From positions 76,537,142 through 76,601,141 of the forward strand of contig OY735202.1 of assembly GCA_963457665.1 (NCBI GenBank): a DNA stretch of 64,000 nucleotides. Reading direction: 5' to 3'. How positions within the stretch are numbered: the stretch's first letter is position 1; each line of letters opens with the position of its first letter. Positions 45,985 through 57,639 of the stretch are shown one piece after another. This stretch comes from Thysanoteuthis rhombus. Lineage: Eukaryota > Mollusca > Cephalopoda > Oegopsida > Thysanoteuthidae. A program made the translations under genes and the position numbers. The notes under the pieces were generated by a model, which was given only the letters and a program-made list of their open reading frames with translations, ran no database searches and was not told where the DNA came from.

Positions 45985-46200
45985 TTATCACATGAAATGA
46001 AATATACACATAAATCATACAACAAAAGATACCATGACCCGTATATATTTACCTAAACCTCTATATTGTACAATACATCTTCCTAGCCTTTCCGAAAAGA
46101 GAGGATCAAATCTCATCCATTATGTTCCTGTTGCCAAGTCATTGGTTTGATCCAGCAAGATATCTGCTTTTTCTACCTTCTCCTTCTACAAGGTGTTCAA
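45985..46200 (+). repeat. Family D repeat, partial copy
   Basis: 'gaaatatacacataaatcata', 'atatatttacctaaacctc', 'ttgtacaatacatcttcc' and 'tccattatgttcctgttgcc' follow 48450-48640. The right half is replaced at about 46200. Confidence 0.55.
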
Positions 46201-46805
46201 TCAAAAAACAAAACAAGAAAAACTTGATAATAACCAGAGGCTACCTGTTACCCTTTGCAACAAACATGAAAGGATCTTAAATTGAAAAAGAAAAATTTCC
46301 AGTATTTCACTTGTACTTGAGGTATCATGGGGAAGTGGAGACTGCAGTTTTAGTTCTTTTCTCTGTCCTCTTCCACTTTCCTCGAGCAATCAATCACAAT
46401 CCACCCACGCCTAGCCAGGTTATCAAATATTCGATGGAGGCTCACCTTCCCCGGATGAAATCAGAGGATGGGTGATGAGCCTTACCCTACCATTCTGGTC
46501 CATGATATATGAAAGGAGGAAGAGATGGTTACATGCCTCTCCCATGGACATTAGTGCAAAGCGAGCGCAATCTGTCTCAGATGGAGTTTGAACTTGGCTC
46601 ACCGATCCCGTTCACTGTACCGTAACTGGTTCGACCACTCACACCTCAATGATCTTAAATAGAGAAGGGGGAAAGAATGTATAGAATGCTAGGAACTAAA
46701 ACTAAATGCTCAATTAAAAAAAAGAAAAAGAAACTGATAATAATCAGAGGCTGCACACTACCCTTCACGATGAATAAGATCTGAAATAAAAGAAAAACAA
46801 AGACA
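46198..46805 (+). repeat. Direct repeat pair (46198-46300 and 46709-46805)
   Basis: Both segments read 'caat(c/t)aaaaaa...aag', 'ctgataataaccagaggct' (or 'aatcagaggct') and 'acccttt/acccttcac', followed by 'aaataaaagaaaaa'-like text. They flank the family B fragment and unassigned DNA. They could be the ends of one element or a local duplication. Confidence 0.45.
46510..46645 (-). repeat. Family B SINE, tRNA-like head
   Basis: The minus strand reads 'gagtggtcgaaccagttacgg' (A-box-like), then 'gtgagccaagttcaaactcc' (B-box-like), then 'gcactaatgtccatgggag'. The spacing of the two boxes (about 40 nt) suits a tRNA-derived pol III promoter. Confidence 0.65.
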
Positions 46806-46871
46806 AGAAAATAACATCATTTATCTTTTGTTTCTCGGCAACTTCTGGTCTCTGGCCAAAACTTTGGCTAG

Positions 46872-46904
<33 letters not shown>
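46872..46904. repeat. (TA)n microsatellite
   Basis: About 16 TA units. Confidence 0.95.
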
Positions 46905-46906
<2 letters not shown>

Positions 46907-47302
46907 AAAAACCTGACAATTCCATTAGTAGCAATGTGTACCCTGTGCCAAAAGTCAACTGGTTCATTTTCCAAGTTGTATCCTAATGCCACATTAGACA
47001 ATTTCAGTACACAACTTTCCAACTTTATTGATACCTGTCTTCTAGTATTGTCTGGTAGAACCCAAAAAATTAGTGATTACTTAATCATTTGGCATTCATC
47101 AATGGAACTAATAATTCACTTGGTACATTTAAAAGAGTTTTGAAGAACTCTGGAGGAGAAGAGGCTATTGAATTTCTCGATAGCATGAAGCCTGTTTCCT
47201 TGTATTGAGGGAATCATGATCAATCCTATCCTGTTTTGTCCAATGTTTCTCAAGCTACAAAACTGGCTTGTTTATGAGACTTCATCTCAAACATCTAGTA
47301 CA

Positions 47303-47591
47303 TGGATCAGCAACCTTTTTGCTCTTACAGGCCAGAGCATGTTTTAATAAGTTTGAAATATAGAAATTATCCATTCAAATACAACAATTATATTAACGCA
47401 ATGCTAGAAAATCATTTGCACTCAATCAAGAATGCCAATTAGTAATCAAGGAACTCAATCTAGTCGAAATTTATTTCAATCAAAGCATCTTTTGAATCTG
47501 TTAAAAAGACACAAAGAATCTTCAAAACATGAAAAGTAAGCATAGTATCGCAATATTTGCTAGTGGGCTGGTCAAAGTGGCCTCCCCTAAT
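47303..47591. mobile_element. MITE with perfect 8-bp target duplication, probably hAT
   Basis: CTAGTACA flanks both sides (47295-47302 and 47592-47599). The left end TGGATCAGCAACCTTTTTGC resembles hAT termini. The right end in reverse, ATTAGGGGAGGCCACTTTG, is only loosely similar. No ORF. Confidence 0.65.
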
Positions 47592-48009
47592 CTAGTACAG
47601 AAGTATTTTGATAGAGCTATCTATTTTAAACTATAACACTTCAAGTTGACTCTGATCTTATTACAAATATTCCACTAGATACTCAATTTTCTTGTTTAAC
47701 ATAGTCTATGGTAACGAGGGAGTGAGTCTTATATCTCTGCTTATGTTGCCTTCAATCAAAATGATGGCAATTCGCCATGCATTTGTGATCCGACATCTTT
47801 ATCACTGCCATTCAAGATGTCTCCAGGGTTTTCCAAGGCTTTTAATAAAACAAAATCATTCGTGATTCAGATCTAAAATTAATTCCACAACCTCCACATA
47901 AATTATGAATTATTCCAGTTGTTAGTTAGAATGCAACTGTTCCATTGTGCTTAACAAAGCACATCTGATCCCTTCAAGCTATTCAGGAATGGCTTTTCAC
48001 ATAGCTGAA

Positions 48010-48245
48010 ACATCATCTGCTATTATAAGTTCACTGCTGGACAAAGGCCTTTCTCTGGTGAGTCCGTATTGACCATGACTGTGCTAACCTTTGTGTCTCA
48101 TTTCTCCATTTCATGTTTGGTCCTCTACTGCATTTGCTATTCCTTGAGCACCAATAATCCATGTTGATCTTTTTCAATGTTTTTCTTGTCTTATTCTCAG
48201 TCACTACCATCCCAGAACCAATGTGACTCCAATCATTATAGCCTT
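48010..48245 (-). pseudogene. Non-LTR retrotransposon 3' fragment
   Basis: The plus-strand phrase 'tcactgctggacaaaggcct' is the reverse of a common LINE 3' end (coding ..AFVQQ near the stop). Further in, the minus strand gives WCSRNSKCSRGP and NMKWRNETQRLAQSW. It is a small, degraded piece, and I cannot assign the clade with confidence. Confidence 0.45.
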
Positions 48246-48364
48246 CTAAAAATAGCTAATATTGAGTTTTTGTCAGATGATTCATTTATGTTATTAGAAA
48301 CTTGTTATCTATGATATTCATCTTTAATAATAGAAGAAAGAGTACAATCAGATATATCCTATAA

Positions 48365-48860
48365 AGCCATGTGTTGACTTGTGTCTAGATAACATTCTGG
48401 TAGTGTGAATGCAACTCAGTCTTGGCATAAGTCAATCATTATAAGATGAAGAGAAATATACGCACTGCACAACATGAAAAAAAACTATGACATATACCTA
48501 CATATTTACCTAAAACTTCAAATTGTATATATGTCTTCTTTGCTTTATTTAGGCGAAAGGAACAAATGTCATCCATTATATCTCCTCTGTTGTCCTTAGC
48601 TTAAGCAATCAAGGTGTCTGCTCTTTTACCTTCTTCTAGTTTTCCATATCTGGAGAACTTGAAACAAACATGATATATACACTGTTTTTTCTTTAGCAAA
48701 CTAACAATAACATGACAGAAATTTATGTCATTAGAAGTTGAGCCATTGAACTGCAATGACTGAAATATCCTGCAGTTAGTACGCTTAAAGCTCTTTTGGG
48801 GACGTATCACTGATCAGATGAAAGTCAATCGGGTGTAAGTCAATATATGACTGTATTTTC
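48365..48860 (+). mobile_element. Family D MITE-like repeat, copy 2
   Basis: Full-length partner of 23680-24165. It has 'ccatgtgttgacttgtgtc' at the left and, from the right end in reverse, 'tattgacttacacccgattg'. A second such motif ('gactttcatctgatcag') lies just inside. Confidence 0.6.
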
Positions 48861-48896
48861 ATGTCAAATTTGCTTTTCTCTCCTAGGTGTACTGGT

Positions 48897-49247
48897 AATG
48901 AACTGTCAACCAAATGTCAACACAGGTTTCTTCAGTTTTCCAGTTGGTCTAGCTGGCTATGTGTCCCATGTATAGGTTGCACCAGTGGAGTTAGAAGGCT
49001 GAAAATTTAAACATTTACTCCTTATTATGTCTACCGAAAAAAATTTTGTGTCAGTTAGCAATGTAAGTTCATGCTTAATTGATCCTTTAGTTTGTGTTCA
49101 CACTTGTTCTTTGAAAATTTCAGTGATCATCACCCAGTAACTTATTCATTGATCGCACATTTTTTAATTGATTGCCTCAACACAACATACTGCAGAAAAA
49201 TGTTGGTCGCTTAACAGTTTCCATTTAATGACTCACCAGACTTGTTT
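48897..49247 (+). repeat. Family A dispersed repeat, near full-length copy
   Basis: Head 'gaactgtcaaccaaatgtcaac', 'gtctagctggctatgtgtcc', tail 'ttaacagtttccatttaatg' and 'caccagacttgtttat'. Short middle deletion. Confidence 0.8.
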
Positions 49248-49872
49248 ATTTGTCAAACTGAAAAATACTTCAGCCATATGTTCAACTCATGTGCAAAATT
49301 AGTATCTCATCAGCTGTAAATATCTACTTCAGTCTTTCACGAATGTTCAAAGCAGATTATTTGAAAAGAATGATATCCGTTCCCATTTTGCAGGACCTTA
49401 TTAGGCTTCCTTATTTTGTGATACATAATCACGCTGTGGAAAACTACCTAATTCTTCTTATTTACTCATTAAACATTTTTTCCAATGATACAAGAGTCCC
49501 TCGATATAGCGAAGATCCTAATATAGAGCAGTGGGGGACGTCAACCACTACATTTTTACCTATATTACCCACCCACTTGTCCAGAAAACCGCAGATAAAT
49601 GTTTTTATGATAGCTTTAAAACTTTCCATAAATTCTCGTCAAGTTGTTCAGAATTTCACCCAATGACCCAGTCATTGCACTCGATTTATTTCACGCAATG
49701 GATTTGCTTTGTGAGAAAATTCTGATTACTAACAGATAAAAAAGAAATATGAAGAGAGACAAATTTTTTGATAAGCAAATGTTAGAAGGAGATTAAATCT
49801 TTACATAAGAAGAAAGTAAGCCAACATGACACGACTGGATTTTGTTTTCGTCTATAGAAGTACAATTTAGAT

Positions 49873-50351
49873 CAATGGTTCCCAACCTTTTCAAGGTCAT
49901 TCCCCACTTTTGTCAATGAGATTACTAGTTTTTCCCCTTCCCCCCTTTTCATCTAAGTAAGTTGCAACAAAGAATAATTTCAAATAATTATTTTATTTTG
50001 TGTATAATTAGACAGCTTTATAACGAGAATTAGTTTAATTCTATAATTGTACAGCTTCTGCTGAGTATTTGCTGCTCAAAGAAATGAAGCAAATATTTTA
50101 TTGAAGCTAACAAAACCAATTAAACACAGTAACTAAAACCAAAACTTGACTAAATTTCAAATAATTTTAATAAATGACACTGGTAAGAAAAATTCAGGTG
50201 TTTGGTTGCACAGTTATATACTCCAGCTTGCATTCACTCATCCACATTACCCTCTAGCCGAAAAACATTCACCTGGACTTTTATCGTTACCTAATAGCCT
50301 CATTCACCTGTTGGACTACTTAAATTCACCTGTAGAGGTTGGGAACCACTG
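49873..50351. mobile_element. hAT MITE, 479 bp
   Basis: The left end is CAATGGTTCCCAACCTTTTC and the right end in reverse is CAGTGGTTCCCAACCTCTAC. The flanking octamers ATTTAGAT and CTTTAGAC match at 6 of 8. The interior includes poly-C and AT-rich sequence. ORF 50146-50364 inside it shows no transposase features. Confidence 0.8.
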
Positions 50352-50473
50352 CTTTAGACGGTGATTTCAAAATGCTTTCAAAAAAGTGCTTTAGATAATG
50401 GCAGGTGGTAAAGGTCTTCATAATTGTACTGTCCTGGTCACGGCAGGTCGCTGTTTATTTGAGGGGGGTAGTT

Positions 50474-50730
50474 ACAAGTGGCACAGTAGTTAAAAGTGCA
50501 GACAATGGAATCAGTTAGCCGAGTTCAAACTCTAGATGAGGCTGTTGACATTTACTCTGCACTAATACCCTTGGGATAGGCATGAATCCATCTCTTTCCC
50601 CCCCCCTGATTATGGTTGAAATAGCCGGGCAGACTGTGCTCTCTTGGGAAGGCAACCAGCTTAGGAGAAGGATTTCTGTGATTCCAAACCAAGGAGTGGA
50701 ACCACCTTGGATACCAACTTTGACATCCAT
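50474..50730 (+). repeat. Family B SINE with tRNA-like head
   Basis: The A-box-like 'gtggcacagtagttaaaag' and B-box-like 'gccgagttcaaactctag' are followed by 'cactctgcac'-like text, 'taatacccttgggatagg' and 'gcatgaatccatctc'. A later 'atttctgtgattccaaacc' part differs from other copies. Both minus-strand ORFs here are shadows. Confidence 0.7.
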
Positions 50731-51079
50731 CTGGCAGCTCCGAGAGCCTAGATGATGTCAAATGTATCACACTCTGCTTTCCTGCAGACTACATAAGTGA
50801 GACTGAGAGGTGGATGTCCCAGGATCTCCATACTCTTCAGCCAGGCTTGCACCCTGGAGAGGTCACTTTGATTGTTTATCAAGAGAGAAGAGGCATTCTT
50901 TTTCAATTATACTCTCTTACTGATATCTCAATATATTAAAAAGAAATTTAATTTACCTGTCTTTGGAAGATCAATTGTTATTTGGGTCATGCTCATGAAT
51001 TTATGCAACTGGCCCAGGATTTATCTTGCTCTCTGGGGGAGCAATTACCCCAGGGCAGCACCTCCCCACTGCACTAAAA

Positions 51080-51410
51080 CAGTGGTTTTCAAATTTTAAC
51101 TACTTTGGGAACCCCTTCATAAGACTACTGTCCCTTCTACAAATATAGATGTATATATATGTATGTAACTATCGGATTTTTACCTTGTTCAAAGGATTAT
51201 CCGAATGTGTATAAACTCAAATAGAAAATACAGAGTGGAATGGAAAAGTAGGAACAAAGCTTACAGAGGAAAATAGACATATGAACAAATACTGACTGAG
51301 AATAGCATCAATGTCACATAAATAACCAAGAAATATTAAGTACATCAAAGAAATGTCACTTTATTCCGCAGAACCCTTGGTTTTTGCTGAATGCAGTTCG
51401 ATTACCACTG
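51080..51410. mobile_element. hAT MITE, 331 bp, 7/8 target duplication
   Basis: The left end is CAGTGGTTTTCAAATTTTAA and the right end in reverse is CAGTGGTAATCGAACTGC. Flanks are CACTAAAA (51072-51079) and CACCAAAA (51411-51418). No ORF. Confidence 0.8.
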
Positions 51411-51861
51411 CACCAAAAGAAAAAAAGGTGGGGCTCACCCTGACACATTTGCGACACTAGTTACAGGGACTGAGCAATTTTTTTTCTTGCACATGTGTAT
51501 ATGTGTGGGCACACACATTAAATTTAACATTGTGTCAAATTTGCTGTCAGAGGGAAACAAATAAATCAGACACTCATGAATTTTCTTGCAAACAATTTAT
51601 TCTTAAGAGATTACGATTGATTTTTTTTTTTCCAATTTTAATAATACTAGTTCCGGGGGGGATAGCCAGGTTCTGAAGTTTGGTTGGAACGGGCACAGAG
51701 AAAAAGGTGCCAAGATGCATATCAAATAATTCATTCTATATTGTTATTTTGTATCTAAAATCAAAACACAGAGACAGCTATAAAGGAAGTATATAATTGT
51801 TATTTTTAATTTAAATCAAAACCTGATAAAAAGTTTTGCAGTAGGCTCAATATCTGTTTCA

Positions 51862-52236
51862 GAAACCATCAATCAAAACTCTACACAAAAGTTTCTTCAA
51901 TTTTAAAGTAGGTTTGGCTGGCTGGCTACATATACAGGGAGCACCAATGGAGCTATAGGGCTGAAAATTTAAACATATACTTCCCATTATGTTTAAAAAA
52001 GACTATTTTGTTTTTTGGAAATTCCCCCCAAATAGGTGTTTAGTGGCGGGTTCTATTTGCAACGTAAGTAAATGCTACATTGATCCCTTAGTTGATAGCA
52101 TTCATATCAATCTTTTTAAGTCATCACTGTGCAAAAAAAATGCAAGATAAGTAACTTATTCATTGATCCTCCCAACATGGTATGCTGCCAAAAAATATTG
52201 GTCACTTGAAGGTTTCTATTGAGTGACTAAATCTTA
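51862..52236 (+). repeat. Family A dispersed repeat, near full-length copy
   Basis: Head 'gaaaccatcaatcaaaactc', 'gcaccaatggagctatagg', tail 'gtatgctgccaaaaaatattg' and 'tttctattgagtgactaaatc'. Confidence 0.8.
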
Positions 52237-52595
52237 TTTCAAAATCTAGATGAAATAAAAAAAAGTTTTACAGTAGGCTCATAAATCTATATTGTATTTA
52301 AAATTGAAACATGATAAAAAATATATGTTATTTGATCATTTTAAACGTAAAAAAGGTGTCAAAATGTTGTTGAAAATGCTGCCCTCTTCAAGGTAAATGC
52401 TCTCCTACTCTTCTAAAGTAAGTACTTTCTTAAAGTACATGTCATTGACTTTGACGTTCGTGATGTTCTGTCATTCATAAATATTAAATGTTGACCCTGG
52501 TACATTTGTAATTAGTGTGTGTGTGTGACGGGGATTGTCTTTGATATTTAACTGGGATGATCAATTAATTAGAAAGCTGTCAATCAATAATACTT

Positions 52596-53333
52596 CAGTA
52601 AACTCTCGTTGTAACCGCTCTATTTAATGACACATGTATTCTTACAGCTCATTAGTTTTTATATTCTTGCAAGGCTATTGTCTATAGCAGAGCCTTCCAA
52701 ACTTTTTGCTTTGGTCATGCACTTATGTAAGTCTTTTTGGCCAAACCAAATATATGATATCATCCCAGCAGTCTGAATGACTCAGGAAAAGTATCTTTTG
52801 AAAGATATACAAAATTCAACTTAATTTTCTCGACACTTGAGATTGTCTTTCGAGAAGGGTTAATAACATACATAGAGTTTTTCGGATGAATTAATTTCTT
52901 GTTGTTCATATGACGTTTTGGCCTTCTTCCAGTTGCAAGAAAAGGAAGAGATATCATCCGAATCTAACATTATGAGCATTGCTACCATTAGAGAATAGTT
53001 CTGTTTACTACCATTATATTCAGATAGTACACCTGGAGAAGGCCATAGAATGGATCAACTGAAAAATTACGTTACCAAAACAAACAAGGACTTAAATTTT
53101 CCAAAAACATCTGAAGATTACTGGCAACACAGCATGAAATGTTGTGGTCTATAGGTCCAACCTGCACATGGGGCATTAGACTGTGAACGGGTGATGAAAA
53201 GTAATTTTTGTCTGTACTTTTTTGGTTTCTCATTATTAATATTCTTTGTATAAAATCTACCTATTATAATGGCAAATTCATTATTACAGCATTCTTAAAT
53301 ACCTTCGGGAGCTGTAATAATGGGATTCAACTG
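52596..53333. mobile_element. Tigger-like MITE split by other DNA
   Basis: The left end CAGTAAACTCTCGTTGTAAC and left interior ('tttttatattcttgcaaggc') match 5044-5110. The right part 53175-53333 ('tctgtacttttttggtttctc', 'attataatggcaaattc', 'gggattcaactg') matches 5205-5316. About 430 bp in between (52690-53115) are foreign and start with a hAT-like CAGAGCCTTCCAAACTTTTT. Confidence 0.6.
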
Positions 53334-53439
53334 TTATACATCATCCCCAAAGTTGGGTATTCACGGGCAATAGCTAGTAAGACCTAATTTCGGCTTACTA
53401 GGCCTGCCAAAGCTTCTTTCTGCTTAGAGTACCGGATAT

Positions 53440-53600
53440 TCCCCCATGGTCATCAATCTAGTTACTGAGTTGCATGTTAATCAGGGGCCCGTGGGCATCT
53501 GCTGCCATCTTCCTGGGTGGGGATTGGGGTGGGGGGCATCACATAAAACTATTGTATTGCATGATTTTCCTTTGTTGACTGTAATAATGTAGCAATTACT
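53440..53600 (+). repeat. Family B SINE fragment
   Basis: 'gcccgtgggcatctgctgcc' and then 'gcatcacataaaactattgt' with 'tttgttgactgtaataatg' match the body of 36700-36830. Confidence 0.5.
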
Positions 53601-54690
53601 AATTACAAATATTTGTAAACCTACATAAATGGACTGAATGTGAAGATTTTCTCGTCTAGATCGTTTTGTAATTGAATTGGTTTTTAGGTAACCATTTCCA
53701 GCAACTTTGATAATAATAATCTGTATATTGATGGTTATTGTTATTAATTTATTTCAATATTGCATCAAATAGAAATGAGAAATATATCCATACCTCACAG
53801 AAATGATTCATCAGTGCCCATGCTTATACCACAACTAACTAACTTAACAAAATAGATCTTTTTTCTAAAATCATCTAAAAATTACCAGCACAAGTTTTAG
53901 GCATTGTTTGTCCCAGAATAACCAAAGAGATCAAAAGCATTTTTTTAGATGGTGCCTAGTGATGTACTCATGCAAGTTTGTAGTCCTAAAAATGTGACCC
54001 GTCATGAATGTATATATATGAAATGTATACATTAGTTACAAGCACTTTTTGGTCTGATTTCATTATATCTCAAGAATTAATCTTAAAAAAAGAAGAATAA
54101 TGTGACATAAAAAAAGTTCTACTTTCTTTGCCCACTCTCTCTATCCTTCCTTTCTTATGATTGCTATTAACCGATTCACATTTGGTCTGAACAAAAAAGC
54201 TTTTGGCATTCGGAGGAATGTGGATTTTCATTGCAGTTAAGTTATGAGAGTAAAAAATCAATTACCCTGTCCTTTTCGCATCGTTTTGTGTGCTTTTCCG
54301 AACCTGAAAAACCTGTCGTTTCATTTTTAACATTCTGACGGATACAAAAATAATTTTTTAAAAGATGAGTATCGCAGAATAAGCACATTTCTTTTAAAGA
54401 GTCCCTCTCTATACGTCATATTTGGATAGCCATAAAAATGTCGATAGCTTTTCTGGTCTATGTGAAAAAATTGGTGTCCACTATGAATAAGGGCTTAGAG
54501 ATGCTGACCTCGTAGAACAAGATTTTTCTTTTTAGTCCTGTTGCTTTAAACAGAGACCATGAGAAAAGTTCCAGAATAAACACTGCTTATGAGAATTTCT
54601 CTACATGCTTTTATCACTGGGAGGTGTGGAGAGAATCAAAAATAGTGAAAGCATTCAGGATTCGAGAAATTGTTGAGAATATCTTTTCAA
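53600..54690. other. Nothing recognised
   Basis: AT-rich sequence with one unsupported minus-strand ORF (54070-54261). Confidence 0.4.
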
Positions 54691-54692
54691 GT

Positions 54693-54733
54693 TGCATGGG
54701 TTTCCTTCTAGCACTTTTCCAGTACAGGGTGCA
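54693..54733 (+). repeat. 41-bp near-identical repeat, copy 1
   Basis: 'tgcatgggtttccttctagc' followed by 'acttttccagtacagggtgca' recurs at 56526-56566 with a single change. It ends exactly where the SINE head begins. Confidence 0.8.
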
Positions 54734-54965
54734 CGTAGGGTAGCTGAGCGGATAACAGCACCAAAAATGGATTTGGTAAGCAGAGTTCAAACTCTGGCCT
54801 GGACAGTTTGTGTTTATTTGTATTAATGCCCTAAGAAAAGGCATTAATCCATCTCTGTTTAAGCTCTGGGTAAAATGACTCGAGGTGAAGTGAGTGACAT
54901 CACTTCGGTGCTTGTCGCCTTGAAATCTGTTTCACAGATCACAAACGATCCAAGCAATTAGTAAT
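54728..54965 (+). repeat. Family B SINE with best tRNA-like head
   Basis: The A box 'ggtagctgagcggataacag' is close to the canonical pol III A box (TRGYNNANNGG type). The B box 'cagagttcaaactctgg' follows 45 nt later. The body is 'attaatgccctaagaaaagg', 'tctgggtaaaatgactcg' and 'gaagtgagtgacatcacttc'. It is a SINE, since the head fuses without a break to the family body. Confidence 0.75.
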
Positions 54966-55042
54966 GTGATAGTTGAAGCCTGAGCAGGGATGGATGAAGT
55001 CATACCCAGCATAGGGGCACAAGTATTTTTACTTAGTACAGG

Positions 55043-55110
55043 ATGGTGCAAAATAAGTTGACCATTTTGATTTTTTTCTAGCCACTGTTTTATTTTCTGT
55101 GTATGTTTTT
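55043..55110 (+). mobile_element. Possible mariner-type terminus
   Basis: 'ta-caggatggtgcaaaataag' resembles the CAGGGTGTCCCAAAA ends of mariner elements. No partner end or transposase was found nearby. Confidence 0.3.
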
Positions 55111-55518
55111 CCCATTATTGAAGCTTTTATAGTGAAAGCCATGGAAACTGCTTATATTGAACCCGACCGATTATTGCTGTCGAGGCTGTAGCATTAATTT
55201 CTATTGCTTTTTTAACATGTTGGTTTTAACAATTGAAACTTAGTGATCTGAAAGAATTTAGACGGTCAGCTTCTTTTGTGTTACCCTGGATATCTTGTTA
55301 TTACTACACATTGAAACAAGATGTCACTGAAAAAGATGCCAGTCATTAAAAAACGATATGCAATCGGCGGTTCTACTCTATGGCACAATTGGTTGAAAAT
55401 TACTCTTTGATTTAATTGTTTCAAAGCTTAACATTTGAAAAGAAATATTTGTACAAGGATTACAGTCATACAAAGAAAAATGACCAGCCAATGGTTTGGG
55501 GGAAAAAGATTATATAAA

Positions 55519-55917
55519 CAGGTCTGATTAGTTACTCGTAAGAGACCACCACGTTACCCCCTTTTGGCAGCATGGCGTGTTATGGATAATCAATTATTAA
55601 ATTGGAAAATGGGAATAAAAGTTGCATCACCCAAAATCCAAATTTTACTAAAATAATCATGAACACTACCATATGTAAAGTGAGGGACCAATTATGCTTA
55701 AAATTACATTGAAAATTCAACCCCCTTTGCCCTTTCCCATCTTATTATGGGGGACAAATTTCCAAAATACAAAAAAACAATGTTCTTAGATGTAATAAGG
55801 AGTGAATGTTTAAATTTTCAACCCTGTAACTCAGATACATACATAGCCTGCCAGCCAGGCAGAATCATGTAAAAACTGAAGAAACCTATATTGACAATTT
55901 GGTTGATGGTTACTATC
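55519..55917 (-). repeat. Family A dispersed repeat, near full-length copy
   Basis: Tail 'aacaggtctgattagttactcg', head 'gaagaaacctatattgacaatttgg'. The 'agccctctagctccattg' region is reduced. Confidence 0.8.
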
Positions 55918-56525
55918 ATCAGTTTTACTTAAGATTCACAATCATGGGAGAATTGTGGCATAGGTTTGAATTCTCATACCCTTCTTGAGCCCCCAATGGA
56001 GGTTAGCCCCTAAAAGCTTAATGGATATTAGTTCACCTACTGCATTTCTAATGACATGATACAATAACAATTCTCCCTAAGAGTTGGAGGAGGCCCCTCA
56101 ACAAGCCAAGCCCCCTGCTTGAGCCCTGGAATCTCTAACTAAGTTTCTGAAAGGACTCTTTACTTATGGACCCCAGGCTTTTGGAAGATATGCCCACAAA
56201 CCCCCAGTAATACCTTTATATACCCCTGAGAGTACAGGTCACAGATTGGGAACAACCACACAACCTCTCCCCCATCACACATGGGCCCCTCAAATTTCCA
56301 GCTACACCCCAGATCAAGAGTTTGCCAAATATTCGATATTCACATGCAGTGCAATAACTATGATATTATTTTCATTGTCATAATCATCATCATCATCATC
56401 ATGCTATAATTAGAAATGTTTTTGATGAGAACAATTTTAAATTCTATCTCTAAACCTGTCAATAAGTAATGTCATATCTTTGAACTATATTCTGAATATA
56501 TTTAGTCTTAAGACTGTATCATATG

Positions 56526-56566
56526 TGCATGGGTTTCCTTCTAGCACTTTTCCAGTACAGAGTGCA
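56526..56566 (+). repeat. 41-bp near-identical repeat, copy 2
   Basis: Partner of 54693-54733, with G to A near its end and different flanks. Confidence 0.8.
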
Positions 56567-57079
56567 TAAATTTACTATCACCCAAATTGTGTAGAACTAA
56601 ACACATCCAGTGGTACCTCTCAGAGCCATGGACTCTTATAACAAAATTTCTCTTAACGAGAGGTCCCAAATGACAAAATGATCTCTTTGAAAAATATTTT
56701 CAGTTAACATGAAGAAAAATGTAAAATTTCATAATATTGTCCTGAATCATCCAGATTTCATTTGTAATTATCTAGACTTTCTAGAATCTTGGTGCCTATT
56801 TTCAGACAGACGGAAATTTAGTGAATTATTGTAAAATTATTCATCCATTTATTACACTCTTTACATGTTTATCTTTATTTATGCATTATTCAGAAAGTAA
56901 TGAATTATTTAAAAGGTTTTTTTATTTGGAACAAATCGCTGAAGTCCCATCTCATCTGGTAGCTACTTTCTAGAGCTGGTGAATTATCACTATGTGTCGA
57001 TATCATTATCGCTACATGATATGTTATTACTTGTGTGTTTATTCTCGTACAGATGGTATATTAACCAAAGTAAACAGTT

Positions 57080-57240
57080 ATTTCAGAGACTATCCATGAT
57101 GCTATCTTTTATCCTTATTTATTTCGGAAAGTTAACAAGTACTTTTGGAGATATCTCGTGGACAGACAAACGGAAAGATGGACTCCACCAAATGCATATA
57201 CCTCCCCGACTTTGTCTAAATAGGTAATAATTGAAGATTA
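57080..57240 (+). repeat. Family H unit
   Basis: 'acttttggagatatctcgtgg', 'acagacaaacggaaagatgg' and 'catatacctccccgactttg' correspond to 19410-19470. The 82-codon ORF 56979-57227 covers it. Confidence 0.55.
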
Positions 57241-57407
57241 TATTTATTTTTTATACAAATTAAATTTAATACAGTCAGTGGTGGTAGATTGTTGAGATAG
57301 TTTGCGAGGTCGAGTTTTGTATCCTGTCTTTTGTCATTATCCATTTGGGAAATTTAACTATACTGAATTTATTCCAAAAAATATTTGAAAAGGAGAAGTA
57401 AGTGGAG

Positions 57408-57545
57408 TGTAATATAGGCATCCCCTGTTATAATGTAGGGATTGGGTTCCAAGAAAGCCTACCTGTTATAACTGAGTCGTAATCAATTTAGCTATTTTGG
57501 AGCAAGATTAATATTTTAGGGTACACTATTCACCTGCGTTACATC
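57408..57545 (+). repeat. Family J repeat, Tigger-like end
   Basis: 'taggcatcccctgttataatg', 'gattgggttccaagaaagcc' and 'ttgg..agattaatattttagggt' parallel 29616-29765. Confidence 0.5.
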
Positions 57546-57639
57546 ACAAACCATGTTATAATAAGAGAGACCTTTATTACATTTACATAAATTTCCATGA
57601 TTATGGGAGGGGATACAATGTGGAAACCAAGCTTTTTTT

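Noticed and set aside
46872-46904. TATA-box promoter
   Set aside because: It is a plain (TA)n microsatellite with no gene downstream.
54728-54800. Possible tRNA gene
   Set aside because: Good A and B boxes, but the acceptor stem does not pair and the sequence runs on into the family B SINE body found elsewhere.
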